64,000 nt of DNA from contig JAQFVV010000547.1 of NCBI GenBank assembly GCA_028023455.1, positions 186,001-250,000 of the forward strand. The letters are read 5' to 3'. Below, piece after piece: positions 34,818 to 46,779 of the stretch. A model generated the notes under the pieces. The model was given only the letters and a program-made list of their open reading frames with translations. It was not told where the DNA came from and ran no database searches. Origin of the DNA: Epiperipatus broadwayi. Taxonomy: Eukaryota; Onychophora; Udeonychophora; Euonychophora; Peripatidae. Within the stretch, counting starts at the first letter, position 1; each line of letters begins with the position of its first letter. Made by a program: the position numbers and the translations under genes.

Positions 34818-36612
34818 TGTAATGGAATTTACGAACGACAAAGGCATTTTTCTTATTCTTATTTATATATAATAAGTTCTTTAATTCAAAAATCATCCAC
34901 CTTCCGCTACTGCAAGCAGAGAGAACATACGGACATAAACAAGTCTATAGCTGTACTTGACCGAACCTGTAACTATCGGGTATAGCCCCAGGTTATTTTT
35001 TCCAGTCAACTGTCTCTCGACTGCTGTAAGATTTACAGAGTTACAGTGCTTGGATATTTATAAATTTTAATGGGATCAAAATACTGCACCACCAGCTTCA
35101 TGTATTAATTCAGTACTCAAAATGAGTAATAATTATTTCCCCAAACCCTACAACTATATTACTTTTTGGAATGGCGAAGAACGAGACAAAACAGATTTAA
35201 ATCAATGAGAAATATTTAATACAATAGATTAAACAATAAAAGAAATACTTTAAATCATTTACACACAATAAAAACAGATTATATGCTATAATGCTACGAG
35301 TAAAAACAAAATAAAAAGATCCTATAAATGATTGTACATTTATAATCATCATTCCATGTATATATAAAAAAGGTTAAAGAATGTCTGTATCATTCAAAGT
35401 AAGAATTTGGCCATTGTCTAAATTAAAGGTATGTGCACATGTAAATATAAAATGTAGTATACATATTTTACCTAGGTTTATTGAGTCTCTGAAGTAACTT
35501 GACGTCATGATGACCGCCACATGGAATTTCTCAACTTCTTTAGCAGGGAATGGTTGCTCTTAGGTTAGATTCTGGTTGTGGGAACTCCTCTGTATTTAGG
35601 ACATCAAGGACAAGGCAAAACCTACCCTCCAGCAGGTGCTACCTCAGCAGTTGTTACATGTAGATGGGAACCTTTAGAGCACCGGGAGCCTGAAGCGGCC
35701 AACGATCATGACGGCCCTTAGCCAGCCATTCTTGATGAGTCACCAATGTTAGAAATCATATCTTGTTCATTTAATTATCCATTATTACATTGGAGTCCTT
35801 CCACTACATTTCTGAGTTCTCTCTTGTTTGTTTTTTTCTTAAACTTTAAAAGATTCTTAAGTTTGCATTTCTCTCAACTATGGCTGCTTATTATCGGAGC
35901 AGTCTTTCCACCAATGTCTCGACAAGAAGTCCCTAACTCTAATAGCCTTTTTTAATTAAAAATTTCCAGTCTTTTATTCTTTCGATCCTTTGTTTTAGCT
36001 TTTATTCCCACCTTTCTTTTCTTAATGCACCTTAAGCCATTTATATAGATTTGCTTTTACACAATCTCGTAGCACTATGTACATTTATTTCTTTTTTCAC
36101 TTTTAATTAAACAGATTTTTAATAAAATGTTTTTTTTAATTTTATTTTGACAAGCATTAATTGTTGCTGTCTTTATCACACTTCATATATACTCCATACA
36201 CGCATTTTGTTTTATCGTCAAATGTGTACTTTTATGACCCAGATCCTTATCTTTTGGTCATTTTTTAAATTTCTATTTTACTCTGATTGAAACTTTTTAA
36301 ACTTTACCTTTTCTTCTAAATCCTAGTTTAGTTCATATTTCATTTCTATTTCTTTATCACTATTAATTTTATTAATACACAATTTCAATATTTCTAACTT
36401 TAACTATTTTTTAATTCTCAAAATCTTGATTTTGGAGGGTAAAAGATAAGAATCTTTTCAATCCTATTTCCCTCTCTCTTATTAATTAAAACATTTCTTT
36501 CTTCATAATTTTTTAAATTCATTTGTTAGTATTCCAAAACACAATATTTAATATTGTTTAAATGTTAAATATCTATATGTGTGATCGCAGTATGTGTGAT
36601 CATCACATTACA
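34818..36612 (-). repeat. 3' LTR of the gag-only retrotransposon (1795 bp)
   Basis: On the plus strand it starts TGTAATG and ends CATTACA, a 7 bp terminal inversion expected for an LTR. Relative to the other LTR it has two extra blocks, about 20 bp near 34998-35022 and about 33 bp near 35066-35100, and scattered substitutions. On the minus strand it carries TATAAATATCC (near 35065) as promoter-like box and ATTAAAGAA (near 34880) as possible polyadenylation signal. Confidence 0.85.
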
Positions 36613-36640
36613 CCATTCCCCCCCTTTAAAATGTTTTCTA
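36600..36640 (-). other. Polypurine tract next to the 3' LTR
   Basis: The minus strand reads AAAGGGGGGGAATGG and then TGTAATG, the first bases of the LTR. A G-rich purine run a few bases before the 3' LTR is the usual primer for plus-strand synthesis, and its position fixes the minus-strand orientation. Confidence 0.65.
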
Positions 36641-37495
36641 AAATTTTTTTTTAATTTAACGCACTAAATGTTAGACATTCCTAACTACTGTTATGACCCT
36701 CTCATATTCATGTACTCCTAATATGACTTAGTGATGAGATTATCCCTAAAGGGGTGATCAGGCAAATTACATTCCTAGTCTGACGATTCAACCAGCATTA
36801 CTAAACCGATTTAATCTTGGTATAAACAATACATGAGTTTATTTCTGCCTCCTATTTGTATATATAGGTTTGAGTCCACAGGATATCTTTGTGATTCGAT
36901 TAAACCTGTTCATCCCCGCATTTTACAAATTATAACCCTCTAAGTGACTACTCTAATCACTATACTGAGGTGGGTTGGGAGGCTGGCATTTCTTTTCCAG
37001 CTCATCCATGAGCTCAGAATATTTACTGATAGCTCATATTTTTATAAGGGGTTCCTTCCCCATACATTGGTCTCTAATCCATTGACTCACAATATTTGTC
37101 AAATATCTAACTGTAACTCTTAATCCAGTGAGTCATTATGAGAAGGGGATCTCTATCCCTGTCTTCTCTATCTAATAAGATATGGTGACCGCAGAATTCA
37201 TGCATGAATATATAATCAAGATGGCTCTCCATATACTGCTAAGATCCACCTACAAATATGTCCCTACATCCCACCAGCCTCTATCTATGATCTCACACTA
37301 TTATCTATCTGATGATTTGCCTTAGTTTGGGTAAAGTCTTTTATACTGTTTGGTCATTTACTGGCTCATTTTCGCTTATATTATCATGATGAAATTATAT
37401 TTTCCCCAATTTCATAAATCCATTTTCCATTACTTGTGATCCAATTCCATTTCCAATCTTGTTCGCATGAATCTGGCCCTTATTGATGATTGTGC
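36640..37495 (-). other. Non-coding part between gag and the polypurine tract
   Basis: About 0.85 kb with stop codons in all frames I checked on the minus strand. No aspartic protease, RT box, RNase H or integrase motif was recognised. This is where pol would lie in an autonomous relative; only short pieces such as WKWNWITSNGKWIYE near 37420 look protein-like and none is identifiable. Confidence 0.5.
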
Positions 37496-37690
37496 TTATG
37501 TTTTATCTGGTGGTTGTTTCTTTCTATTGGACTCATATCTCCCTCCTCTGGGATATGGATTTTGATTCCTACATTCTTGGTTTTCTCCTGTCATATGGAT
37601 GCTTCCATTCCGTCTCGAATCTCTGTCATCCATTTTCCTGTCTTTTTTGGGTTTCACTCTGTAGAATCTCTTCAGTTTGCTTTCCATCAT
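37496..37690 (-). pseudogene. Basic ORF overlapping the end of gag
   Basis: Starts with an ATG overlapping the gag stop (ATGA arrangement) and runs 64 codons. It is strongly basic (KLKRFYRVKPKKDRKMDDRD, NRKKQPPDKT), the character of a nucleocapsid tail, but has no CCHC motif. The simplest reading is that it continues gag after a frameshift. Separate translation by stop-restart is possible but unsupported. Confidence 0.4.
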
Positions 37691-38914
37691 CCTTCACTAG
37701 GATCCCATTCATTTTTTATTGTAAGTGGTTCTTTCGGAGGCGGTCTTGGTTTATATCCCTTCTTCTGGTCGGTCCTGGTGGTATCCAATACATTTAGCAA
37801 CTCTGCCACTTGGTCTACTGTCTTCCTCTCTGTACTAATTAGTGTCTGTTCTATATCTCTTGGGAACCCATGTGTAGTTATCCGGATTATTTGCATCTCA
37901 GATAATGGGTTTGCTGTCATCAACCGTAACTTGGCTACTTGACAGCGGAAGAATCTTGTAAATGATTCCCCTGGTCTCCATTTCTCCTGTGTTATCTGAT
38001 GCAGCCTGTCTTCTTGAAGTTCCTCACTCCAATAACTCGTCCTCAGAGCTTTGTGATATCCTGCAAATGTGGTGGCCTTCTGCAACAGTGAGTTCCACCA
38101 GACTTGTGATTTACCCTGCAAGCGACTGCAGGCGACCGCTATCATGGCCTTCTCATTCATCCTGCTAAACTTGAAATACCGCTTCAGGCTTCCCAAGTGC
38201 TCCATCGGGCTTTCTCCAGGATCTCCAGTGAAAACTTGTATTTTTAGAAATTGGTGGAAGCCGATAGGATAATCCATGCGATTCCCATAGCCCATATCGG
38301 TACATTCTCCAGTAGTTCTTGGTCCTATGCCCTTTACTTTGGTATTGGCACTGTTATTGGCTGACCTACTTATCCTCTTTTCAAGTTTTGCATCTAACCT
38401 TTCTACTGCCTTGACTACCTGACTTATATCCTCCTGCATGCCCGCCAGCATCCTATTATCTTCTACTCTTATCACTTCAACTTCTTTATTTAACTTTCTT
38501 ATTCCTCTTTCTGGCCACCCTATGTCTATCCTCAGATCAAACTCTGCTGACTCTACCTATACTCTCAGCGTTTTCTAATTCATCATATACACATGGCTCC
38601 ATACCCCTTTGTTCATTCCACCTAATTTCCCTGTCACATCTATTTCCTGTGTCCTTTGCCTCTGATTGCTGGATGAAGTCATTTCTAATTTTTTCTACGA
38701 CTTCAGCCATTCTTTTCTGGTTGTCCATTTCTATCTTTTCCTACCATTCTTCCATCCTTCACTCCTCTCTGTCCATGTATTCTTTCATGAATTGCTGTTG
38801 CTCCACCCTCATTTGCATTAGCATATTCATTATATCATTATAGTTTATTTTATCTTTCACTTCCCCCTCTTTATCTTCATCCATTTCTCTTACTTCATTT
38901 ACTTGAAGGTCCAT
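37687..38914 (-). pseudogene. gag: Retrotransposon gag (Ty3/gypsy-like), broken
   Basis: The likely start is the ATG at 38914. The first part is acidic and Gln/Met rich and has two in-frame stops (TGA at 38761-38759, TAG at 38743-38741). The frame continues from 38728 to 38537, then a frameshift leads into the 262-codon frame 38475-37687. That frame carries the gag core: FHQFLKIQVFTGDPGESPM, MIAVACSRLQGKSQVWWN, then LHQITQEKWRPGESFTRFF and LISTERKTVDQVAELL, matching the Retrotrans_gag pattern. In this family Gag packages element RNA in cytoplasmic particles. No CCHC zinc knuckle was seen. Whole length about 410 codons. Confidence 0.8.
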
Positions 38915-40130
38915 TTTAGTTTGGGACCTTGTATGCATAGATATAAATTTTATTTAACTCTTCTTGATATATTTATACAAAAAAATTCTTTCTACTGATT
39001 CTTTGCTTTTTCTTTGATTAGCTATTTAGTTCTTTATTATCTGTTAGTTGGCATTTAGACCGCTAGCCAACCCAAAACCCACGTACTCTGGTTCACCATC
39101 TTGTCTCCCTGCCTTAGATTCATTTGACTGCCTGTCCCACCTTGATGACTGTCCTATGTTTTCCCTACTTATGCAACTCTTACTCACTATACTTCAATAA
39201 ATAATGCTCTCATGTATTTCACTTTTAATTATAATTTCAAACAAATTTGAGTTGCTGATATATATTGTATTACTAAGTGTATTCATTTATTGCCTACTTT
39301 ATTGTTAAGGCTATTTCAAATTCATCCACACATTTATTTTTTCCACTTCCCAATATCTTACATTATACATTCCGTTTGTACTTTCTTGATCACTTTATTA
39401 TCATGGCTATAAAATTCTACATATATTTTATTTTCAACTTAACTGAAATATGCGACTATTAAATCACACATATATATCTATTCAATTTAACTGAGATACA
39501 TGACTATTTTAGAATCATACATATATTTTTCCTTCAATTCACATGACTATTTTAGAATCATACACATTTTCTTCAATTTGACTGAGATACGTGACTATTC
39601 TAGAATCATACATATATATTTTCTTCAACTTAACTTAGATACGTGAATATTTTAGAATCATACCTATATTTTCTTCAATTCAACTTATATACGCGATTAT
39701 TTTTATTATTTATCATTAAACTTTCCTGAAACTTTGTTCTATTCTTTTTTTTCTACTTGACTGAAACAATTTATATTTCATTAACAGCAATTACATCGAA
39801 ATAATCAATTATTTGTTCGTTCCAATTATATTTGAAGACTTCTTGTCTTATATTAATACATCGCAACAAATTTCAAAACTTTCTTAATGTTAAAACAATT
39901 TCCCCTCTTTCTATCCTTTGTACACATTTGATGTCGAAACACATATATAAAGTATGATAAAGTAAAAAAAAATGTATCCCCTTCGTCTTCGCTTCTCACC
40001 ACTCTGACTTACAATGCAAATTTTATATATTTTGAAAACATATATATATATATATTTTATTTTAGAAAATATTAACGTTGTTTTATAAAATTTATTCAAC
40101 ACGTGATCACTAATTGCACAGCAATAGAAA
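38915..40130 (-). other. 5' leader of the gag-only retrotransposon
   Basis: About 1.2 kb between the primer-binding site and gag with no coding sequence. It includes the tandem repeats at 39434-39715. A long leader is unusual for gypsy-like elements and could hold packaging signals, which would matter for a non-autonomous element. Confidence 0.55.
39434..39715. repeat. Minisatellite, about five copies of a roughly 55-65 bp unit
   Basis: The unit contains TTCAATTTAACTGAGATAC, GTGACTATTTTAGAATCATA and CATATATTTTC. Five imperfect copies follow one another with length differences; one copy lacks the AACTGAGATA part. It lies within the leader of the LTR element. Confidence 0.8.
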
Positions 40131-40148
40131 TCCTGGAACTGGCCCCCA
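40131..40148 (-). other. Primer-binding site of the LTR retrotransposon
   Basis: Two bases after the LTR end CATTACA the minus strand reads TGGGGGCCAGTTCCAGGA. The TGG start is complementary to the CCA end of a tRNA. The first bases TGGGGGC agree with the tRNA-Pro type of site; the rest differs from the well-known version, so the primer tRNA is not certain. Confidence 0.65.
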
Positions 40149-40150
40149 AA

Positions 40151-41882
40151 TGTAATGGAATTATGAACGATGAAGGCGTTTTTCTTATTATTATTTATAT
40201 ATAATATTAAGTTCTTTAATTCAAAAATTGTCCACCTTCCACTACTGCAAGCAGAGAGAACATACGGACATAAACGAGTCTATATCCGTACTTGACAGAA
40301 CCTGTAACTATCGGGTATAGCCCCAGGTTATTTTTCCCGGTGCAAGATTTACAGAGTTACAGCGCTTGGATATTTATAGCTTCACGTGTTAATTCAGTAC
40401 TCAAAATGAGTAATAATTATTTCCCCAAACCCTACGACTATATTACTTTTTGGAGTGGCGAAGAATGAGACAAAACAGATTTAAATCAATAAGAAATATT
40501 TAATATAATAGATTAAACAATAAAAGAAATACTTTAAATCATTTACACACAATAAAAACAGATTATATGCTATAATGCTATGAGTAAAAACAAAATAAAA
40601 ATATTTTATAAATGATTGTACATTTATAATCATCATTCCATGTATATATAAAAAAAGTTAAAGAATGTCTGTATCTTTCAAAGTAAGAATTCGGCCATTG
40701 TCTAAATTAAAGGTATATGCACATGTAAATGTAAAATGTAGTATACATATTTTACCTAGGTTTATTGAGTCTCTGAAGTAACTTGACATCTTGTTGACCC
40801 CCACGTGGAATTTCTCCACTTCTTTAGCAGGGAATGGTCATGCTTAGGTTAGATTCTGGTTGTGGGAACTCCTCCATATGGAGGACATCAAGGACAATGC
40901 AAAATGAACCCTCCAGCAGGCACTACATTGGCAGTTGTTACATGTAGACGGGAACCTTTAGAGCACGAGGAGCCTGAATCGGCCAGCAATCATGATGGCC
41001 CTTAGCCAGCCATTCTTGATGAGTCACCGATGTTAGAAATCATATCTTGTTCATTTAATTATCCGTTATTACATTGGAGTCCTTCTACTACATTTCTGGG
41101 TTCTCTCTTGTTTGTTTTCTTTCTTAAACTTTAAAAGATTCTTAAGTTTGCATTTCTCTCAACTATGGCTGCTTTTTATCGGAGCAGTCTTTCCACCAAC
41201 ATCTCGACAAGAAGTCCCTAACTCTAATAACCTTTTTTAATTAAAAAATTCCACAGTCCTTTATTCTTTCGATCCTTTGTTTTAGCTTTTATTCCCACCT
41301 TTCTTTTCTCAATGCGCCTTCGGCCATTTATATAGATTTGCTTTTACACAATCTCATAGCACTATGTACATTTATTTCTTTTTTCTATTTTAATTAAACA
41401 GATTTTTAATAAAATTCTTTTTTAAATTTTATTTTGACAAGCATTAATTGTTGCCGTCTTTATCACACTTCATATATACTCCATACACATTTTGTTTTAT
41501 CGTCAAATGTGTACTTTTATGACCCAGATCCTTATCTCTTGGTCATGTTTTAAATGTCTATTTTACTCTGACTGAAACCCTTTAAACTTTACTTTTTCTT
41601 CTAAGTCCTATTTTAGTTCGTATTTCATTTCTATTTCTATATCACTATTAATTTTATTAATATACAATTTCAATATTTCTAACTTTAACTATTTTTTATT
41701 TTTCAAAATCTTGACTTTGGAGGGTAAAAGATAAAAATCTTTTCGATCCTATTTCCCTCTCTCTTATTAATTAAAACATTTTTTTCTTCATAATTTTTAA
41801 ATTCATTTGTTAGTATTCCAAAACACAATATTTAATATTATTTAAATGTTAAATATCTATATGTGTGATTGCAGTATGTGCA

Positions 41883-41890
<8 letters not shown>
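40151..41890 (-). repeat. 5' LTR of the gag-only retrotransposon (about 1740 bp)
   Basis: Aligns along its whole length with 34818-36612. Its inner end has the TGTAATG terminus; at the outer end the match stops at TTATCAC and continues as (TA)n, so the last seven to eight bases of the LTR have been replaced by the microsatellite. On the minus strand TATAAATATCC near 40378 is the promoter-like box. The difference from the other LTR (indels and many substitutions) says the insertion is not very recent. Confidence 0.85.
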
Positions 41891-41944
<54 letters not shown>

Positions 41945-41963
41945 TATATATATATATATATAT
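41891..41963. repeat. (TA)n microsatellite
   Basis: About 70 bp of TA dinucleotides with one TGTC interruption, between the LTR element and the Penelope-like copy. Confidence 0.95.
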
Positions 41964-42139
41964 AAACATTACAAGCATAAAGCTAAACTAGTCAATATAA
42001 AATCAAAACTACCCCAAATCCAAAATTAAACCAGACCAGCATAAAAATAATATTAAAACACAACCTAAGGTTTCACTGCTACAAGCAGACTTCTCAAGTG
42101 TAAAGAACTACAAAAACTACACAATATATATATATAATA

Positions 42140-42745
42140 TTAAAAACTACCCACAAATCCATTCACTTCCCATCCACCCTTAATATTAAAAGAACTCTTA
42201 AATAAGTTAATTGCTTCAGAATAATAAATTTTCAATAATAAAGACTCTTTAATTCTTCTTTTGATTTCATTTCTCTCAAAGAAGACAATCTTAGCTTCAT
42301 CAAAATCAATAGTGTGGCCAGTATCTTTTTCATGGACATACAAAGCAGAACTAAGATATCTATTTTTAACTCTACTTTTATGAACCTTTATTCTTTCATT
42401 TAAACTCAAACTACTCTGACCTATGTAAACCTTCTTACAAAATAAACAATGAATAAAATATACTACACCAGGAATAGTCTTTCTATCAAAAACTTCTTTT
42501 GTATTATTTAATAAATTATTCAATGTAACATCCCTTTTCCAAGCAATTTTCTTATTTCCAAACAATATACTATTTCTACACACAATTTTACAAGAAGACA
42601 ATTTAAATGGCAAAGAAATAAAATCATATTTTTCTTTAACCTTTACATCCTTACAAATATTACTATTAAATAAAATACTTTTAACAAATTTATCAGAGTA
42701 TCCAACACTCAAATAATCTTTATAAAATTTATATTTCTGAAACAA
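42140..42745 (-). pseudogene. Penelope-like thumb/GIY-YIG part (family 2, minus copy)
   Basis: 201 codons. After the RT thumb region (LSVGYSDKFVKSILFNS) comes GVVYFIHCLFCKKVYIGQSS, the GIY-YIG core, then LNERIKVHKSRVKN and EKDTGHTIDFDEAKIVFFER. The frame is open to a natural-looking stop after VNGFVGSF. Being separated from the RT by a small deletion, it is part of a dead element although the endonuclease itself looks intact. Confidence 0.8.
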
Positions 42746-42755
42746 AGCTACCCCA

Positions 42756-43166
42756 CTAGAATTTTTTAATATTTCTATGACAATAATTCCTTAAAGCAGC
42801 TACTTTATGAGATACCGACTGATAGCTATCAGGTTTAATTATAGATCTTAATTCTTTACTTTTAACTAAATGACTGCACAATAAACAATTAGTTTCTACA
42901 TTTCTAATCACCAAAAGATCTAAAAATTTTAACTTACCAAAATCTAACCCCCCTCCTTCTAACACAAATTTTATAGAAGGATCAAAACAATTAAACTCAT
43001 TTACAAATTCCTTCAATTTATCATTCTCAACTACAAATAAACAATCATCAACATATCTGACAAATAATTTTACATATAAACAATTCTTTTTAATAATAAT
43101 TTCCTCTTCCATAAAACTAATATAAACTGAAAATACTAAAGGAGAAAAATATAACCTATTATCCAA
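42756..43166 (-). pseudogene. Penelope-like RT fragment (family 2, minus copy)
   Basis: 136 codons containing SPLV-type B region remnant (FSPLVFSVYISFMEEE), the catalytic box LFVRYVDDCLFVVEN with both aspartates, and FGKLKFLDLLVIRNV. Upstream sequence to 43307 encodes more RT in another frame; compared with the plus-strand copy two bases are missing near 43153. It ends where about five bases are missing (near 42760), which throws the endonuclease out of frame. Confidence 0.8.
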
Positions 43167-43307
43167 CCTTCCTTAATTTTATAAAAATTACCTTTATAAG
43201 TAAAATACATAGAATCTTCCAATAACAAAAGCAAATCTTTAATTACCTTAATTTTATTTTTTGATAAAGAACTTTTCTTAATCAATACAGACAAAAGAAC
43301 ATCAATA

Positions 43308-46300
43308 CCAAACAGAAAACAATGGTTACAATCAAAGAAAGAAATATTGGAAAGAAAAACAGTTTAGACCACCCTCACCAAGGCCAGGGTGTAGTAAAGA
43401 TGAGAATTAATCAGATCACATAATTTAAGAGTCTTTGTAGTTAGATGTTTATAGGTTTCTTGTGAACTTTTGTCTCTCAGGCATTGTGGGTATGGGTTGA
43501 TTGGTATTGGCATTTTTTGAACTCGTGCTCTGGAGTTGGGGGATGTGCAGGGGTTGGATGGAGATGTCTGTGTGATCTTGAGTCTCTGTGGCTTCAGGTG
43601 AAGGAACATTTTTCATCACACAAAAATGTGAGCAATTCTTTTAGCAGAGAAAATATTCTCTGGGACTCAGTTAGGGTAATGCAAATGTACTCGTAAGTCT
43701 CGTATAGAAAGCAGAGAAGCATTAACTTCAACTCTTACTCAAAGCCCTTCATCTGTGGTTGCAAAATATTTTGTCAGCCTCTTAAAGTTATTGAGCATGG
43801 ATGCACCCATGATATTTGGGACATTATTCTCTTAGTATTTTTCGTGTTTCGTTCGACTTTGCTTGGCTGGCCACAGAGTTCTAGAAAGGATAGATATCTT
43901 CATGTTACCTATCTGTTTGTCTTCTTTTATCTCTGACCCTGGTGATTGGGATGCTGATGCAGTTTTGGCTTAGTATATCGATGTTATGGGGGATGAAGTG
44001 TCACATTGTCACCGTTGGACATCGTGCTTTGTAGAGTTTCAAAAGAAAAATACAAAAGTTAGTAAAAGTATAACTAGTAAACATTTACTTAATATCTATG
44101 TAAATAAGAACTTAAGACTTTAAATGGTCATATCCATTTAAAAGTCTCATTGGAGAGGGGGATATTGTGCCAGGCATTATCAAATAGCCTTGCACAAAGT
44201 CTGTATTAAGCACAACAAATATAAAAATGTGCTAGATTAATAATGGAGGTTTGGTCTGAGCAGTAGAATGTCCACACACACAAATTTAAATATTGTACAC
44301 GTATAATAAACTCATGTATTTTTTTATTTTTGTTTTTCCTTTTTGTATATTTTTTATGATATGTCATTATATGTATTTTTTATTTTTATTTTCCAACATA
44401 CTTGTATATTTTTTTTAATTACTTTTCTAAAGATTGTAATTTTATTCCATAAGCAAGTAATGTTAATTGCTTTTGCAAAAATCTGATAAAAAGCAAAAGG
44501 TTTGATAATACTATAATTAAACTGTTATCTCTTTAAAAAAAATTCTTTTGAATTGATTTTGTAAGCAAGTGGTCTGGGTTATTCAAGATGGATGTCAAAC
44601 TTAAAATGTAGAATTTAATCGGAAAAATATAAAGGAATGTTTGCAATCTAAGTGATAAGCTAAATTAAAAGGATTGGCTGATTCATTCTTCTCAGAGGGA
44701 TATCTGAATTGGTTCTTATTAGTGGGATTGATAGTGCTGTGGGATTCATTCTTTCTTTGGCAGCCATTCTGGGCAAGTCATTCTTTTTTGTGGCTCCAGA
44801 ATTCTCCAAGCAACCAGCTACTTAGAGATTCATTTACGAATAGGACTATTGGTGACATTCTTAAGAACAAATCCATTATACAGTTCTTTTAAGAACTCTT
44901 GACTTTGTGGATTTGAGTAACCATTGTCTCGGCTTATGAAAATTTATTAATAATCCTAATTATTATTAGATATATATAAAAAAGAAGATATGAAGCAATA
45001 TACGTGGGGTAGACAACTAACCGGTGCACCGCTTTTCCTCTGTCCCAAGCTGCCAAGATGTGACCAATTCAATTCCAGCCGCCCATGATGATGACAAATG
45101 CCGCCTTGCTAAATGGATGAAATCTTCACCACACAGCCATTTAACTTGAAGTCCACTCAAGAGCCCACAGGAGAAGAATGAAGACGCAGACATAAGTTTA
45201 TTTTAAGATATTTATTAATATTGAAATAATTAACTTTGATATTTCCGATTAGATAAATTTTTTTTGTTATTATTATTAATCATTTAAAAAAGAGAGAGAG
45301 TCTCTCGCATATGTATATGAATTTGCAGTTATTACGGGCATAAATGATAAAGCTTTTACTTAAATCCTTTTTTTTTAAGATTGCAATGAGATTCTTTTTT
45401 TTTTTGTTGCTATTCATTTTCCTCTTGTTGTTACTCCTGGAATTCGTCATATATGGATATACATGTATGTATATGCATACATGCGCTTATAATATTCGGT
45501 AAATACGATATCTCATGCTGAATATCTAAAAATGTATTTAACCATATATCCTTTTTAAGTTATTTTTTTTGTTACTGTTGCACCTTATGATGAGTGCAAG
45601 AAGGGATTGATCTATTATAGATTCCCTGTAAGCAAGTACTCTAATAACTTTATATTTAAAGTAATAGTAAGTGTATAATTGTGATGCGCATATATACATG
45701 TACAGGAATTTACCTATAGTGAGAGGGAAATAGATACAGTACCTTATGGTGAGTATGATATAGTATCTCAGCCAATGCAACCTTGTTCACTTGTTGAAAA
45801 GTATGAAATTAGTGAAATATTTCTCATATTGCAAATATACGTATACCTAGTGTTTTTTTTTTTTTATTTGCTATCAATAAAAAGGTTTTAAAGTTATCAG
45901 TAAAAGCAAATGCCTGTATGACCGAAAATCTCATATCTATATATCAAATCACACAAAGTAAAATTTATTTTTATTGGGTAAAAAGAGCTCAGACCACTTC
46001 CATTACTTATAAACATTGTAAATAGCTTTAGGGATTTATTATTTTTCTTATTTAAAATTGTAGTTTATCTATTTCAATGCCTCGAATATATATGGTTTGG
46101 GATAATTAATTATTTAGTATTTTATTATATCATCATTAGTATGAAACGGTGGTGGGTATTTGGGATTAAATAAATATTTAATCATAATATTAAACTTGTT
46201 TTGTTTTCATATTATTATTTATATTGATCAAAATGTATTCTTTCCTTATCAACCACATACCAGTAATAATCCTTTAACTTACCCATTTGAAGACCCTAGA

Positions 46301-46779
46301 TTGTAGAGTGACTGAGCTAGCCACAAAGGGATATCGCTTTACCGGGGTGTTAAATCTTATTCTTATGCTCCGCTGAACATATGGTATTGCACATCCTTCT
46401 AGAAGGGTGAAAAATTCATTTTTTTGATTCTTTTCTGGAAGTGGTGCGCAAAAGTCTATTTTGTAAATAGATTTTTCAAAGGTGTATACTTGCCATTGTT
46501 CTAAATATTCGGGCATTCAAATAAGATATCAACTAAAGGGGGTTTTTAACTGGAAGAGTCCTGTCAATCCACTCTTTCTATCAATTTAGCTGGAAGTACC
46601 AATATACATGAGTACAGACAATCGGCTAGATTAATATCCATTTCTTTACTTGTTGAATCTTGGTCACTTCATGCTCCGTGCAAAATTAGGAAAAGAATTA
46701 CACAGGGAGTATGGATTGCTATAGTAAAACTGGTGCCTAATTACTTTCCATCTTAAAATTATTATTATTATTTTGGTCA
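43308..46779. other. Spacer between the inverted Penelope copies
   Basis: Mixed composition. GC-richer, unrecognised blocks lie at 43370-44030, 44670-44890, 45010-45180 and 46280-46700, carrying frames of 60-80 codons without known motifs (for example minus 46516-46274). A small inverted pair around 44119-44145 (GACTTTAAATGG / CCATTTAAAAGTC) was seen. No gene is supported. Confidence 0.45.

Larger units (their letters stand above)
34818..41890 (-). mobile_element. Gag-only LTR retrotransposon (Ty3/gypsy-like, non-autonomous), about 7.1 kb
   Basis: Two long direct repeats (34818-36612 and 40151-41890) enclose about 3.5 kb. Seen on the minus strand, the primer-binding site abuts the right repeat and a polypurine tract abuts the left one, so the element is transcribed leftwards. 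The internal region has a 5' leader with tandem repeats, a broken gag frame and then about 0.9 kb without recognisable coding sequence. No protease, RT, RNase H or integrase motif was found, so it must depend on enzymes of another element. Both outer flanks are (TA)n, suggesting insertion into a TA microsatellite. Confidence 0.8.
41965..43307 (-). mobile_element. Penelope-like element, family 2, minus-strand copy (5'-truncated)
   Basis: A minus-strand copy holding RT C-terminal half, GIY-YIG endonuclease and the 3' module (41965-42135). It is almost identical to 46897-48205 in the opposite orientation, forming an inverted repeat with arms of about 1.3 kb. Homology ends at 43307. Its 3' end lies beside (TA)n. 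Confidence 0.85.

Noticed and set aside
37483-37942. Plus-strand frames of 104 and 150 codons
   Set aside because: They are the complement of the gag region and hydrophobic by composition; gag on the minus strand explains the openness.
39434-39715. CRISPR-like array
   Set aside because: The units are contiguous, imperfect and of unequal length, with no constant repeat separated by unique spacers; eukaryotic context.
43308-46779. A cargo gene system between the inverted Penelope arms
   Set aside because: Only short frames without motifs were found; the spacer does not look like a coding cassette.
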